Positions 51,768 through 62,113 of a DNA stretch of 64,000 bases are shown in pieces. Source of the stretch: RGIG4079 sp045531405. GTDB lineage: Bacteria; Bacteroidota; Bacteroidia; Bacteroidales; Muribaculaceae. The notes beneath the pieces were generated by a model. That model searched no databases. It was not told where the DNA came from and saw only the letters and a list, made by a program, of their open reading frames with translations. Made by a program: the position numbers and the translations under genes. Within the stretch, counting starts at the first letter, position 1. Each line of letters opens with the position of its first letter. The stretch spans positions 28,008-92,007 of the forward strand of contig JAZSDX010000044.1 in NCBI GenBank assembly GCA_045531405.1, in the 5' to 3' direction.

Positions 51768-52019
51768 GCAAATGTAAGTACTATTTTTGAATTAGCAACA
51801 ATAACAGCTCTAAAATGAATAAAATTTAAGATTTTTTCATATTTGTCAAAGGCATTCACGCCCAACTGCAACAAAAAAATTCACATTTACCCATAAAACA
51901 TTCCCTTTTCTCAATTGTTTTATCTATTATTCATTTTAGAAGCGGATTTAGCTAAAAAGCATTTTAGAGCATTTAAAATGATGTTTAGAGCACCTCAACA
52001 TCAAGTTGACTCCATATAT

Positions 52020-52051
52020 TTTGGCAGTTTATCAATAAATTCGTAACTTTG
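52020..52051 (+). promoter_or_regulatory. Promoter of nifJ
   Basis: TTTG (52020-52023), 20 bases, then TAACTTTG (52044-52051): both Bacteroidetes consensus elements at exact spacing. The leader is about 60 bases. Confidence 0.75.
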
Positions 52052-52118
52052 CAAGCCTAAAATTAATAATGTATATATAACTGAAATATCATTATAATTC
52101 CTATAAATATATTAAATT

Positions 52119-55100
52119 ATGAGTAAAGAAAAGAAATTCTTGACCTGTGATGGAAACCAAGCTGCAGCACATATCTCGTATATGTTCTCAGAAGTAGCAG
52201 CAATCTACCCCATCACACCATCGTCAACTATGGCTGAATATGTTGATGAATGGGCAGCAGCAGGACGCAAAAACATCTTTGGAGAAACTGTTCTTGTACA
52301 GGAAATGCAATCAGAAGGTGGCGCAGCAGGTGCTGTTCACGGCTCACTACAAGCAGGAGCTTTGACTTCAACCTACACTGCTTCACAAGGTCTTCTCCTT
52401 ATGATTCCTAATATGTATAAAATTGCAGGAGAATTGCTCCCTTGCGTATTCCACGTATCGGCTCGTACACTTGCTTCTCACGCATTGAGTATCTTTGGCG
52501 ACCACCAAGACGTAATGTCGGTGCGTCAAACCGGTTTCGCAATGCTTGCTGAAGGTTCTGTTCAAGAAGTTATGGACCTTTCGGGTGTTGCACACTTGGC
52601 TACTATCAAATCACGCGTTCCTTTCGTGAACTTCTTTGATGGCTTCCGCACATCTCACGAAATACAAAAAATCGAAATGCTCGAAAACGAAGACCTCGCT
52701 CCTCTTGTTGACCAAGAAGCTCTTGCCGACTTCCGTGCTCGTGCATTGAATCCTGAAGCTCCTGTGGCTCGTGGCATGGCTGAAAACGGCGACGTATTCT
52801 TCCAACACCGTGAAGCTTGCAACAAATACTACGAAGCAGTTCCTGAAATCGTTGAAGAATACATGAACAAGATTTCAGAAATCACAGGTCGCAAATATGG
52901 CTTGTTTAACTACTATGGTGCAGAAGATGCCGAACGCGTAATCATCGCTATGGGCTCAGTTACAGAAGCTGCTAAAGAAGCTATCGATCACATGGTGGCT
53001 AATGGCGAAAAAGTGGGTCTTGTTTCAGTTCACTTGTATCGTCCATTCTCAGCTAAACACTTCATCGCTGCTGTACCTAAAACAGCTAAACGCATCGCTG
53101 TTCTTGACCGCACAAAAGAACCGGGAGCTGTTGGCGAACCATTGTTCCTCGATGTTAAACAATGCTTCTATGGCAAAGAAAATGCCCCCGTTATCGTGGG
53201 TGGTCGTTATGGTCTTGCTTCTAAAGACACTACTCCTGCTCAAATCATTTCAGTATTTGAAAACCTCGCCCTCCCCGAACCAAAAGATCAATTCACTGTA
53301 GGTATTATCGATGACGTTACATTCACTTCTCTTCCTCCAAAAGAAGAAATCGCTCTTGGCGGTGAAGGTACTTTCGAAGCTAAATTCTTCGGTCTTGGTG
53401 CTGACGGTACAGTAGGTGCAAACAAAAACTCTGTAAAAATTATCGGTGACAACACCAATAAATATTGTCAAGCATACTTTGCTTACGACTCAAAAAAATC
53501 AGGTGGTTTCACTTGTTCTCACCTCCGTTTCGGAGACGATCCAATCCGTTCAACCTACTTGGTAACTACTCCTAACTTCGTAGCTTGCCACGTTCAAGCA
53601 TACCTCAATATGTATGATGTGACTCGTGGTCTTCGCAAAGGTGGTACTTTCTTGTTGAACACTATTTGGGAAGGTGAAGAACTCGCTAAGAACCTCCCTA
53701 ACAAAGTAAAACGTTACTTTGCTCAAAACAACATCACTGTTTACTACATCAACGCTACTAAGATTGCTCGCGAAATCGGTCTTGGCAACCGCACCAACAC
53801 AATTCTTCAAAGCGCATTCTTCCGCATCACTGAAGTAATCCCTGTTGACCTTGCAGTAGAACAAATGAAGAAATTCATCGTTAAGAGCTACGGCAAGAAA
53901 GGTCAAGACGTGGTTGACAAAAACTACGCAGCTGTTGACCGTGGTAACGAATACAAGACTCTCGCTGTTGACCCAGCTTGGGCTAACCTTGCTGATGATG
54001 AAGTTGCAGCTAACAACGATCCGGCATTCATCAACGAAGTTGTTCGTCCTATCAACGCACAAGATGGCGACCTCTTGAAAGTTTCAGCATTCAAAGGTAT
54101 CGAAGATGGTACTTGGGCTCAAGGTACAGCTAAATACGAAAAACGTGGTGTAGCTGCATTTGTTCCTGCATGGCTTTCAGAAAACTGTATCCAATGTAAC
54201 AAGTGTGCTTACGTTTGTCCTCACGCCGCTATCCGTCCATTCGTGCTCGACGCTAACGAAATGGCAGCTTGTCCTTCAGCTGATGCTCTTCCTGCAATCG
54301 GTAAACAATTTGCCGACATGAAGTTCATTCAAGCTGTTGACGTTCTCGACTGTCTTGGTTGCGGCAACTGTGTTGACGTTTGTCCAGGTAAGAAGGGTGT
54401 GAAAGCTCTCGAAATGAAACCTCTTGAAACACAACTCGAAGTTCAAAAAACTTGGGACTACTGCGTAGATAAAGTTGAATCAAAACAAAACCTCGTTGAC
54501 GTTAAAGCTAACGTTAAGAACAGCCAATTCGCTACTCCATTGTTTGAGTTCTCCGGCGCTTGCTCTGGTTGTGGTGAAACTCCTTATGTGAAACTTATCA
54601 CTCAACTTTATGGTGACCACGAAATGGTAGCTAACGCTACAGGTTGTTCTTCAATCTACTCTGGTTCAGTTCCTTCAACTCCTTATACTACAAACAAAAG
54701 TGGTCACGGTCCTGCTTGGGCTAACTCACTCTTCGAAGACTTCTGCGAATTTGGTCTTGGTATGTCAATTGCCAACGAAAAAATGCGCGCACGTCTCGAA
54801 GGTTACATGAACGACGCTCTCAACTGTCCAAAATGTGGCGAAGAAATCAAAGTTCTTGCTGCTGAATGGATTGAAAACAAAGAAGATGCTGCTAAGACCC
54901 GCGAAATCGCCGACAAACTCGTTCCAGCATGCGAAGCTTGCGGTTGCAACACTTGCAAAAACATTCTCTCTGTTAAACAATATATTGTGAAGCGTTCACA
55001 ATGGATTATCGGTGGTGACGGTGCATCTTACGACATCGGCTTTGGTGGTCTTGACCATGTGCTCGCTTCAGGTAAGAATGTAAATATCCTCGTTCTCGAC

Positions 55101-55670
55101 ACTGAGGTTTACTCAAATACCGGTGGTCAAGCATCAAAAGCTACTCCTATCGGTGCTATCGCTAAATTTGCTGCCGCAGGTAAACGCGTACGCAAAAAAG
55201 ACCTTGGTCTTATCGCTTCAACCTATGGTTATGTTTACGTGGCTCAAATCGCTATGGGTGCCGACCAAGCTCAAACACTCAAAGCTATCCGCGAAGCTGA
55301 AGCATACGACGGACCATCAATCATCATCGCTTACGCTCCATGTATCAACCACGGATTGCGTGCAGGTATGGGTAAAGCTCAACAAGAAGAAGCTAACGCA
55401 GTTGCATGCGGTTACTGGCACTTGTGGCGTTACAACCCTGCTCTCGAAGCTGAAGGTAAAAACCCATTCACTCTCGACAGCAAAGAGCCTAACTGGGACG
55501 AATTTGAAAACTTCCTCAAAGGTGAAGTGCGTTACGCATCAGTTATGAAGCAATATCCTGAAGAAGCTGCCGAACTCTTCGCTGCTGCTAAGGAAAATGC
55601 TCAATGGCGTTACAACAACTACCGTCGCCTTGCTCAACAACAATGGGGCGTAGATCCTGAAAGCAAGTAA
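52119..55670 (+). CDS. nifJ: Pyruvate:ferredoxin (flavodoxin) oxidoreductase
   Basis: A 1183-residue single-chain PFOR that oxidises pyruvate to acetyl-CoA and CO2, reducing ferredoxin or flavodoxin; it is central to anaerobic energy metabolism. Domains in order: N-terminal pyrimidine-binding domain (GNQAAAHISYMFSEVAAIYPITPSSTMAEYVDE), domain II, CoA-region domain, then two 4Fe-4S clusters (CIQCNKCAYVCPHAA and CLGCGNCVDVCPGKK), a third-cluster region (CSGCGETPYVK) and the TPP pocket (GGDGASYDIGFGGLDHVLASGKNVNILVLDTEVYSNTGGQ). Length is normal. It has its own promoter and terminator and strong codon bias, as expected for a highly expressed gene. Confidence 0.98.
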   Translation: MSKEKKFLTCDGNQAAAHISYMFSEVAAIYPITPSSTMAEYVDEWAAAGRKNIFGETVLVQEMQSEGGAAGAVHGSLQAGALTSTYTASQGLLLMIPNMYKIAGELLPCVFHVSARTLASHALSIFGDHQDVMSVRQTGFAMLAEGSVQEVMDLSGVAHLATIKSRVPFVNFFDGFRTSHEIQKIEMLENEDLAPLVDQEALADFRARALNPEAPVARGMAENGDVFFQHREACNKYYEAVPEIVEEYMNKISEITGRKYGLFNYYGAEDAERVIIAMGSVTEAAKEAIDHMVANGEKVGLVSVHLYRPFSAKHFIAAVPKTAKRIAVLDRTKEPGAVGEPLFLDVKQCFYGKENAPVIVGGRYGLASKDTTPAQIISVFENLALPEPKDQFTVGIIDDVTFTSLPPKEEIALGGEGTFEAKFFGLGADGTVGANKNSVKIIGDNTNKYCQAYFAYDSKKSGGFTCSHLRFGDDPIRSTYLVTTPNFVACHVQAYLNMYDVTRGLRKGGTFLLNTIWEGEELAKNLPNKVKRYFAQNNITVYYINATKIAREIGLGNRTNTILQSAFFRITEVIPVDLAVEQMKKFIVKSYGKKGQDVVDKNYAAVDRGNEYKTLAVDPAWANLADDEVAANNDPAFINEVVRPINAQDGDLLKVSAFKGIEDGTWAQGTAKYEKRGVAAFVPAWLSENCIQCNKCAYVCPHAAIRPFVLDANEMAACPSADALPAIGKQFADMKFIQAVDVLDCLGCGNCVDVCPGKKGVKALEMKPLETQLEVQKTWDYCVDKVESKQNLVDVKANVKNSQFATPLFEFSGACSGCGETPYVKLITQLYGDHEMVANATGCSSIYSGSVPSTPYTTNKSGHGPAWANSLFEDFCEFGLGMSIANEKMRARLEGYMNDALNCPKCGEEIKVLAAEWIENKEDAAKTREIADKLVPACEACGCNTCKNILSVKQYIVKRSQWIIGGDGASYDIGFGGLDHVLASGKNVNILVLDTEVYSNTGGQASKATPIGAIAKFAAAGKRVRKKDLGLIASTYGYVYVAQIAMGADQAQTLKAIREAEAYDGPSIIIAYAPCINHGLRAGMGKAQQEEANAVACGYWHLWRYNPALEAEGKNPFTLDSKEPNWDEFENFLKGEVRYASVMKQYPEEAAELFAAAKENAQWRYNNYRRLAQQQWGVDPESK

Positions 55671-55692
55671 TATCTAACTTGTCATTATAACA

Positions 55693-55728
55693 AAATCCCT
55701 CGAGTCAATGACCCGAGGGATTTTTATT
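55693..55728 (+). terminator. Rho-independent terminator of nifJ
   Basis: A stem AAATCCCTCG/CGAGGGATTT (55693-55702, 55714-55723) followed by TTATTTA on the plus strand; it starts 23 bases after the stop. Confidence 0.88.
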
Positions 55729-55752
55729 TATTCAAACAATTTCTACAATCTT

Positions 55753-56733
55753 CTACAACTTCAATAGTTTCATCAGATAGCGGCGTGGTTGGTCTATTAA
55801 AATACACCCATAAAACACTCCCAATGCCACTGCCACGACAAATAACGTAAACATGGGCAATGTGAGTTGTTGCCACATATCCTTTACCCAGTGAGTAAAA
55901 GGAATCCACACCAATGGATTTTTATGTACAAGATATACTGCAAACGCCGATGAAGCACAATAATTCACTATATAATTAAAAAAGGTCATTGAACGGAACA
56001 TCATAAAGAAACTTATTGATGCCAACACCACAAATGGCGAATTATAAGCAAATGCCATTTTAGATGTGCCATACAATGAATTTATCAATATCAATGCCAT
56101 TGAAACAACCCACGCAAGAGTCGCATACAGCCCCATACGTTTGACATGTGGCATAAAACGACTAATATATCTACCAATAAGATAAATCATCACAAGATGC
56201 AAAATGGTATAGCCTGTGGGATTAAACTTTCCACTCCAAAACCAACCTGCATACAAATTAAATGCCACAAACACTCCAAGCCAAACGCTATATTGCTTGC
56301 ATGTCAGCGTCTCAATCGATTTATTCAAAAACGGAGCAAGAAGGTATAAGCCTAAATAAGCCGGCACAAACCACAAATCGGTGTGGGTGTAAACCATCAA
56401 ACTCTCCCCTAATTCTTGCCAATCCCATTTCCCATTTATACCAATTGCCACAATGCAATAAATTGCAACTGCATAAAACATACAATATAACGTAAATCGA
56501 ACAAGCCCTTTCCATGAAGCTCTGATCCCAAAATATCCCGATATAAGCACAAAGCAGTTTACTCCAATAATAGATATACTTTCTACAATCAATCGCCACC
56601 AATCACGAGAAGTCATTGATGCGATATCGCCCATAGGTTGAGGCAAGCCAAGCGAAGCCCCATCTATATGCACAATGAGTATCAATAACATACTCACAAT
56701 GCGAAATAATTCAATATTTGATTGTCGTTGCAT
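55753..56733 (-). CDS. Acyltransferase family 3 membrane protein
   Basis: A protein of about 326 residues with ten hydrophobic helices. It begins RQSNIELFRIVSMLLILIVHIDG, the Acyl_transf_3 signature with the conserved His in the first helix, and includes VNCFVLISGYFGIRASWKG. Such enzymes O-acylate polysaccharides, lipids or small molecules at the membrane. The start is ATG 56733 or 56739. It follows aroB on the same strand with a gap of about a dozen bases and may be cotranscribed. The acceptor is unknown. Confidence 0.88.
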   Translation of the reverse strand: MQRQSNIELFRIVSMLLILIVHIDGASLGLPQPMGDIASMTSRDWWRLIVESISIIGVNCFVLISGYFGIRASWKGLVRFTLYCMFYAVAIYCIVAIGINGKWDWQELGESLMVYTHTDLWFVPAYLGLYLLAPFLNKSIETLTCKQYSVWLGVFVAFNLYAGWFWSGKFNPTGYTILHLVMIYLIGRYISRFMPHVKRMGLYATLAWVVSMALILINSLYGTSKMAFAYNSPFVVLASISFFMMFRSMTFFNYIVNYCASSAFAVYLVHKNPLVWIPFTHWVKDMWQQLTLPMFTLFVVAVALGVFYGCILIDQPRRYLMKLLKL

Positions 56734-56745
56734 ATACATAATATA

Positions 56746-57813
56746 TTATATATGCATAAAATCGCGATAGATATCGAGTGCAGTTTTTATGTCATCTTCG
56801 GTAGCAATACAATCAATATGAATATCACCCACGTTTTTCAACATCGTAAAGTTTATTTCGTTGGCCGAATCGTTCTTCTTGTCGTGTCGCATAAACTCTA
56901 TTAGCGCGTCATAGTCGTCGCAGGAAACATTAAATGCCCCATAGTTTTCATAAATATATGTAGCCAATCGCGTCAATTCATTTGAGGGGAACTGCAATTG
57001 CATGTGCGACAATACTAATTCAACGACCAACCCCCATGCCACTGCATAGCCATGAGGAATGGGCGATTTGCGTAGCAATGCAAGCGATTCAAAAGCGTGT
57101 CCGGCTGTATGTCCGAGATTAAGGGCACGACGTATTCCCTTTTCGGTTGGGTCTTCCTCTACAACATGTTTTTTTACCATCACACTCTCTTGGAGCAACT
57201 GCAACATATCTTCGGCTTCAATATTCACCACATCGTTTGCGAGTAGTCGATTATATGTATCTGCGTTTGAAATCAACCCATGCTTGAGCATTTCGGCATA
57301 GCCCGAAAGCAATTCCTCTTGGCTCAAAGTTGAGAAGAATCGTGTAGATATAATCACAGCTTCGGCCTCACAAAATGCGCCGATTTCATTCTTGAATCCA
57401 TGGAAATTTATGCCGGTCTTACCTCCCACAGCGGCATCAACGGCACTCAACAATGTTGTGGGAATATTTACAAATCTTATACCTCGCTTAAACGAAGCTC
57501 CGGCAAAACCGCCAATATCAGTAATTACGCCTCCACCAATATTTATCAACAACGACTTGCGAGTTGCACCGCCATCAACAAGTTGTGCCCATATATGCAT
57601 CAACGATTCGATATTTTTATTTACATCTCCTGCTTTAATTGAAATTAGCGATGCGCTACCTATTGCCGATGATTCGCCCACAAGCAGTGGCAACACTAAG
57701 CGTTGAGTATTTTCATCTACAAGCACAAACACCTTTGAGGGGTTAATCTTCTCAACCAAAGCATCTAAATGCGATGCAACGTCATTGCTGAATATCAAAT
57801 CTTGATGTTTCAT
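56746..57813 (-). CDS. aroB: 3-dehydroquinate synthase
   Basis: A 355-residue AroB, the second step of the shikimate pathway, converting DAHP to 3-dehydroquinate with NAD and a metal ion. Motifs: NIGGGVITDIGGFAGASFKRGIRFVNIPTTLLSAVDAAVGGKTGIN (NAD and active site), GYAEMLKHGL and LNLGHTAGHAFES (metal-binding His). The length is family-normal. It lies 5 bases after the HAD phosphatase gene and shares a minus-strand operon with AsmA-like and acyltransferase genes. Confidence 0.96.
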   Translation of the reverse strand: MKHQDLIFSNDVASHLDALVEKINPSKVFVLVDENTQRLVLPLLVGESSAIGSASLISIKAGDVNKNIESLMHIWAQLVDGGATRKSLLINIGGGVITDIGGFAGASFKRGIRFVNIPTTLLSAVDAAVGGKTGINFHGFKNEIGAFCEAEAVIISTRFFSTLSQEELLSGYAEMLKHGLISNADTYNRLLANDVVNIEAEDMLQLLQESVMVKKHVVEEDPTEKGIRRALNLGHTAGHAFESLALLRKSPIPHGYAVAWGLVVELVLSHMQLQFPSNELTRLATYIYENYGAFNVSCDDYDALIEFMRHDKKNDSANEINFTMLKNVGDIHIDCIATEDDIKTALDIYRDFMHI

Positions 57814-57818
57814 TTAAT

Positions 57819-58574
57819 CTATAAGATTGTCGTATTAAACATTTTGAGAACTAATTGAGGCAACAACTCAGCACATTGCGTCATCGATTCAAACACAATT
57901 GTAGCTCCTGCTTTCACCAATTCCTCTTTTGGAATAGGACCCGTTGTTACAGCCACCGTAAATGCTCCGGCAGCACTCGCCGACTTCACGCCCAATGGTG
58001 CATTTTCGATAGCTATCGCTTGCGAAGGGCGCACTCGAGCCATTTCCATTGCCTTTATAAATGGTTCGGGGTGAGGTTTGCCACACTTCACATCACGCGA
58101 GGTCACCATCATATCGGGTGTAAATGCACCGGGGAAATCTCGGTCAAGACGATCGATTAAGGAACGTTGCCCCGACCCTGTTACAAGCACACGACGCATA
58201 TTTACCTCTTTGAAGAAATCGAGCATCTGCATTGCGCCAGGCATAGGCTTCACCGACGGCATTTGCGTAAAATATAGAGCCTTTCGTGCATATAATTCTT
58301 CTATTTCTTGAGCCGTCGCATCACGCCCGTATGCTCGATTAAAAAGGATATTGAGAGTTGATGCTCCTGTGCGACCTTCATACATAAAGAATTCATCGCG
58401 GGTTGACTCTATCCCCAATTCCGTTGCCAATCGATGCCAAGCATCGGCATGGTTACCCATTGAGTCATAGAGTGTGCCATCCATGTCTATGAGGGCTGCG
58501 AGTGGTTGCAACTGCTTATAGTGACGACGCCAAAGAAACGACAATATTATATCATCATTTATTTCCAACATCAC
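57819..58574 (-). CDS. HAD-superfamily phosphatase (beta-phosphoglucomutase-like)
   Basis: A 251-residue HAD hydrolase of subfamily I. Motif I ALIDMDGTLYDSM holds the nucleophile Asp; the helical cap includes EFFMYEGRTGASTLNILFNRAYG; motif II is VLVTGSGQRSLIDRL, motif III KCGKPHPEPFIKAM, and motif IV AIAIENAPLGVKSASAAG. The layout fits phosphatases of sugar phosphates or phosphoglucomutases. Its start overlaps the AsmA-like stop by four bases, and aroB follows after five bases. Substrate unknown. Confidence 0.92.
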   Translation of the reverse strand: MMLEINDDIILSFLWRRHYKQLQPLAALIDMDGTLYDSMGNHADAWHRLATELGIESTRDEFFMYEGRTGASTLNILFNRAYGRDATAQEIEELYARKALYFTQMPSVKPMPGAMQMLDFFKEVNMRRVLVTGSGQRSLIDRLDRDFPGAFTPDMMVTSRDVKCGKPHPEPFIKAMEMARVRPSQAIAIENAPLGVKSASAAGAFTVAVTTGPIPKEELVKAGATIVFESMTQCAELLPQLVLKMFNTTIL

Positions 58575-61500
58575 TTCTTTTTCTTCTTATCCTTCTTTGA
58601 TTTATTGTCGTTATTCCCCTCTTCGGGCGCTACTGCCGGTACAGGTGGTGCTGACAATACTCCTTCTTGAATAAACAACAATGAATCGGCTTTAGATATT
58701 GTGTCATTCGCCTCATCTTCGGCAAATCGTTCTACCTGCTGACCGGTATTTATGAGATTAAGTTTACCCGAACGGTCGATACCTCGACGGAACACATTTT
58801 CAATTTGACGCAACAAATTCACACGCGTAGTATCTACAATAGCCACCCTTTCGGCCACCATATTTTCCTTAAACTTGGCACGACCCAGCCTCACTTTCAT
58901 ATCATCGGGATTACCCTTCAGATTTATACCAAACTTAAATGGTATAGGAGATTTCAATACCGACACATGGTAATTAAAATTCATTGCCATATCATTGTAG
59001 CCGAGTACTCCCAACTGATATCTATCAATATTAAACATGAATGGGAAAAGTTCCATGTGTGAATCTTTCACCAACACCTCTACCTCCATCTTGTCTATCA
59101 TATTTTTATTTTTATCCTTAAACAGCAACCATTTCGACACCGTCTTAAATGTCTCGGCATCCATCAAAACAAGACTATCACCCACAATTTTTATAGCGGC
59201 ATTGAGCGATGGCATAACAAGGTTCATTGCCGTATCCACATCGACCGTTGCTGCAATATCGGCATTCACAATACCACTGATATCTTTCATCAAAGGCATT
59301 ATTGTATCTACTGCCGGCACTAAATCAAGGAATCGGTCAATATAGAAATCCTTAACCTCCAACCCAAAGCCAAAGGTCATATCCTTTTTCGTTGGAGCCG
59401 AATATAGAGCCGAAAGATTCACGCTACCCATATCGGTTGACGAACGCAATTGGTCAAAGCGCAACGAACCTCGATAGATTTGCACATTACCCGACATGTT
59501 ATGCATCAACAAATCACTATAAATAACATTCTTAGCCGTCACACGCATAATTGCATCTACATTCATCGGTATCAACAACGCACCGACCTCTTGCGTCTCG
59601 GCTTGTTGCTCGATTGCAGCCTCTAACGATGCCTCATCTTCTATATTTTCCAATGTCGCCCCCATTCCGGTCGAAGTCATGGCTTTTTCCGAATATGCCG
59701 ACCCGGCAAATACAGCCTCTGCCAATTGATTGACATCAATAGTGTCACTTCGCAACATAAACGCAATCTTCAATGGTTGATTGCTACGTCCTCTCAATGC
59801 CTTTTTAATATTGCTCACAGCTCCGGTCACCGAGAAATTACTGCGTCCGGCTTTATATTTCAAACTGTTCACAGCTACGCTATCGGTTGTAAACTTGATA
59901 TCAACGTCCGACAATCGATTACGCAATGGGAAATATGGAGTAAACAATCGCGCACTCTTCGACTTTATAGAGCCTCTCACATTCCAACGATTAAGCAACG
60001 CTCGAGTGCTGCGATCAACGCCAAAATCCATAGTTGAGTACTCACTTTCAATGCTATCTAACTTTGCACTACGCGACTTGCGTTGACCTCTTAATTCACG
60101 GCGCGCCAACACCAATGCCGAGTCATTGGATATCGTTGGATTTTCTTTCACCATTCGATCAAACGCAGCCTGCAACTGTGGCGACATATTGCGACGAGGC
60201 TTCAAATGAGCCATCACTGAGAGTGAACTTTCGCGTAGATTTACTCTCATTTCCTTTGTAACTGCACCGGCTCGTCCTATGTTCATTCTCAACGACAATT
60301 GAGGCACCTGTTCTTGTTTCTTAAATCGACGCAACGATGCCATACACTTCACATCGCGCAAGCGCAAGCGCATCGAATCGGCTTCGGAATAATAATTCAA
60401 CCTGCCAAAACTTATTGCTCCACTTATAGGATTTATTTGTGTCGAGTCGAGCGACGATGCCAGGTTGGCACATCCAACACCCGCCTTAAGTGCCGACATT
60501 CGCAATTTATATGTATCATATCGGAATGCACATGTATCAACCTTTATCGAAACTCTCAACATGCTATCAATTCGGTGATTATTGCGCACAAAGCTTTCAC
60601 TTGTGCCCAATTCCATCTCTATGTTTCTGCCATAAACATTGATAAGCGTATCGGTCGAATTATAGCTCAAATCATTGACCTTTGCACTTCCTTTCAACAA
60701 CATGTGATGAAAATTATTTTTGTTCAAATGACTTTGTCGCAACTTAAATTGCGCATTGGCATTCAACACACCTTTCAACACACCATCAATATTTTTAGCC
60801 ACAAGTGGTGGCAACTTGGCAAGATTCATCATTCCCTTAAACTCCCCGTCTATCATAGGGTCAGAGATTAACGACGACACTGTCGTAGATAATTCACAAT
60901 CTACACCCATGCCATTCATTTTCACATTATTCACTTCCACCACTGCGTCATCAAGATTTTCGCCCTTGAGAACTGTTTTTACGGTAGCAGTGAAATTATC
61001 CACATCCAACTCCCCATATTTGAGATAGCAGTTAGGAATGCCAATATTCAACTCAGCCCAAGGAATAGTATCGGTAGCCAAGTTATAAGGTTTGGTAAGT
61101 TGCATACCAAACTCCAACATTGCGTTTGTATTTACTCCCTCCAACATTGATGCATATTCCTTAGGGACTCTCTCTCTCACATCGGCATATCTTATGGGTT
61201 CAAGCTTCACACTCAACTCATTTATTTTCATTTCATCACCCACATCAAACCTACCATTGATACGCGACTTTATGATATCTACATTCGCCACAAAATCTTC
61301 CAATGCTACAAGCGAAGGTGTCGATTGATCCCACTCTATGCCCCCGTTAAACACAAATGGCACATTTTCAAGATTTATCAGCCCCAACAATGGAGAGCGC
61401 ACATCACCCTGCACATCCAACATATATTTAGGATCCTTCTCTCCATTAAGTGACACATTTTTCAAATGCAACTTCACATCAATACTATCGCCCAACGAAA

Positions 61501-62098
61501 AATATCTTATAGGCTTAGCATCTATAATAGCAAACTTATTGATAGCGATGACCGGCAACTCTGTTTGCGAAGTATCAACCTCAGTCTCAGCACTTGATGG
61601 TGGCACTATATTATAATTGGCAATCACACTATCAACTGCCACAAGATTAACCATCGGTTCATGCAATTCAATATCATACAAACTCAATCGGCCCAACACC
61701 AGCTCTCCGAGTTTCACTCCACCCCTAAAATGCTTCAACGACAATAAGCTATCGGCATTGGCAGGCAACTGTCGTCTCACCGAGTCGGCAACACCTTTGA
61801 GCACCCGGCTCTCCATCACAAGAGAATCAACCTCAAGCGTGATATCGGGAAAAGTCTCCCACACCGTCAGCTCCACTCGTGACACACTCACGTCGGCATC
61901 AAGACTTTTAGAGAGATACTCCTCGGTCAATGGGGTTAATCGTTCGGGAGTAAATACACTCACGATTACTTGCAACAAACCAAGGATAAACAACACCACG
62001 GTCAAGATGCTCCAACCTGACACTTTTAACACCTTCACCCACCAAGGCTTCTTGCTCGATTTTTCGCCGTTTTTATCTATATTTTTTTCAGTGCTCAT
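58571..62098 (-). CDS. AsmA-like large envelope protein
   Basis: A 1175-residue protein. The N-terminus is basic, then one membrane helix (VLKVSGWSILTVVLFILGLLQVIVSVF, residues ~24-50), followed by RLTPLTEEYLSKSLDADVSVSRVELTVWETFPDITLEVDSLVM, the AsmA N-terminal signature, and a very long beta-rich periplasmic body that continues to the C-terminus. The tail is Lys-rich (DNKSKKDKKKKK). AsmA and related bridge-like proteins are implicated in moving phospholipid between the membranes; here that is a family-based inference. It is the first large gene of a minus-strand run with HAD and aroB genes. Confidence 0.9.
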   Translation of the reverse strand: MSTEKNIDKNGEKSSKKPWWVKVLKVSGWSILTVVLFILGLLQVIVSVFTPERLTPLTEEYLSKSLDADVSVSRVELTVWETFPDITLEVDSLVMESRVLKGVADSVRRQLPANADSLLSLKHFRGGVKLGELVLGRLSLYDIELHEPMVNLVAVDSVIANYNIVPPSSAETEVDTSQTELPVIAINKFAIIDAKPIRYFSLGDSIDVKLHLKNVSLNGEKDPKYMLDVQGDVRSPLLGLINLENVPFVFNGGIEWDQSTPSLVALEDFVANVDIIKSRINGRFDVGDEMKINELSVKLEPIRYADVRERVPKEYASMLEGVNTNAMLEFGMQLTKPYNLATDTIPWAELNIGIPNCYLKYGELDVDNFTATVKTVLKGENLDDAVVEVNNVKMNGMGVDCELSTTVSSLISDPMIDGEFKGMMNLAKLPPLVAKNIDGVLKGVLNANAQFKLRQSHLNKNNFHHMLLKGSAKVNDLSYNSTDTLINVYGRNIEMELGTSESFVRNNHRIDSMLRVSIKVDTCAFRYDTYKLRMSALKAGVGCANLASSLDSTQINPISGAISFGRLNYYSEADSMRLRLRDVKCMASLRRFKKQEQVPQLSLRMNIGRAGAVTKEMRVNLRESSLSVMAHLKPRRNMSPQLQAAFDRMVKENPTISNDSALVLARRELRGQRKSRSAKLDSIESEYSTMDFGVDRSTRALLNRWNVRGSIKSKSARLFTPYFPLRNRLSDVDIKFTTDSVAVNSLKYKAGRSNFSVTGAVSNIKKALRGRSNQPLKIAFMLRSDTIDVNQLAEAVFAGSAYSEKAMTSTGMGATLENIEDEASLEAAIEQQAETQEVGALLIPMNVDAIMRVTAKNVIYSDLLMHNMSGNVQIYRGSLRFDQLRSSTDMGSVNLSALYSAPTKKDMTFGFGLEVKDFYIDRFLDLVPAVDTIMPLMKDISGIVNADIAATVDVDTAMNLVMPSLNAAIKIVGDSLVLMDAETFKTVSKWLLFKDKNKNMIDKMEVEVLVKDSHMELFPFMFNIDRYQLGVLGYNDMAMNFNYHVSVLKSPIPFKFGINLKGNPDDMKVRLGRAKFKENMVAERVAIVDTTRVNLLRQIENVFRRGIDRSGKLNLINTGQQVERFAEDEANDTISKADSLLFIQEGVLSAPPVPAVAPEEGNNDNKSKKDKKKKK

Positions 62099-62113
62099 AT
62101 TGCTTTTGACTTA

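Larger units (their letters stand above)
51642..52118. other. Long divergent region between the B3/B4 gene and nifJ
   Basis: This 477-base region holds two good promoters (51663-51694 minus, 52020-52051 plus), a strong hairpin (51699-51719) and a possible short minus-strand RNA (51691-51767). A 21-codon plus-strand frame (51753-51818) also exists but is not convincing. The part from 51840 to 52010 shows no feature I can name. Confidence 0.65.

Noticed and set aside
51753..51818. 21-codon plus-strand frame (MKNTHANVSTIF...)
   Set aside because: Too short to support, with no conserved downstream partner; the same DNA fits better as a minus-strand RNA. Kept as a note in the findings.
53550..54062. 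170-codon minus-strand frame opposite nifJ
   Set aside because: Antisense shadow of a highly expressed gene with strong codon bias; Val/Phe/Ser-rich and without domain features.
60299..60871. 190-codon plus-strand frame opposite the AsmA-like gene
   Set aside because: It lies wholly within a well-supported minus-strand gene; its residues (Cys/His/Arg-rich) look like a shadow translation.
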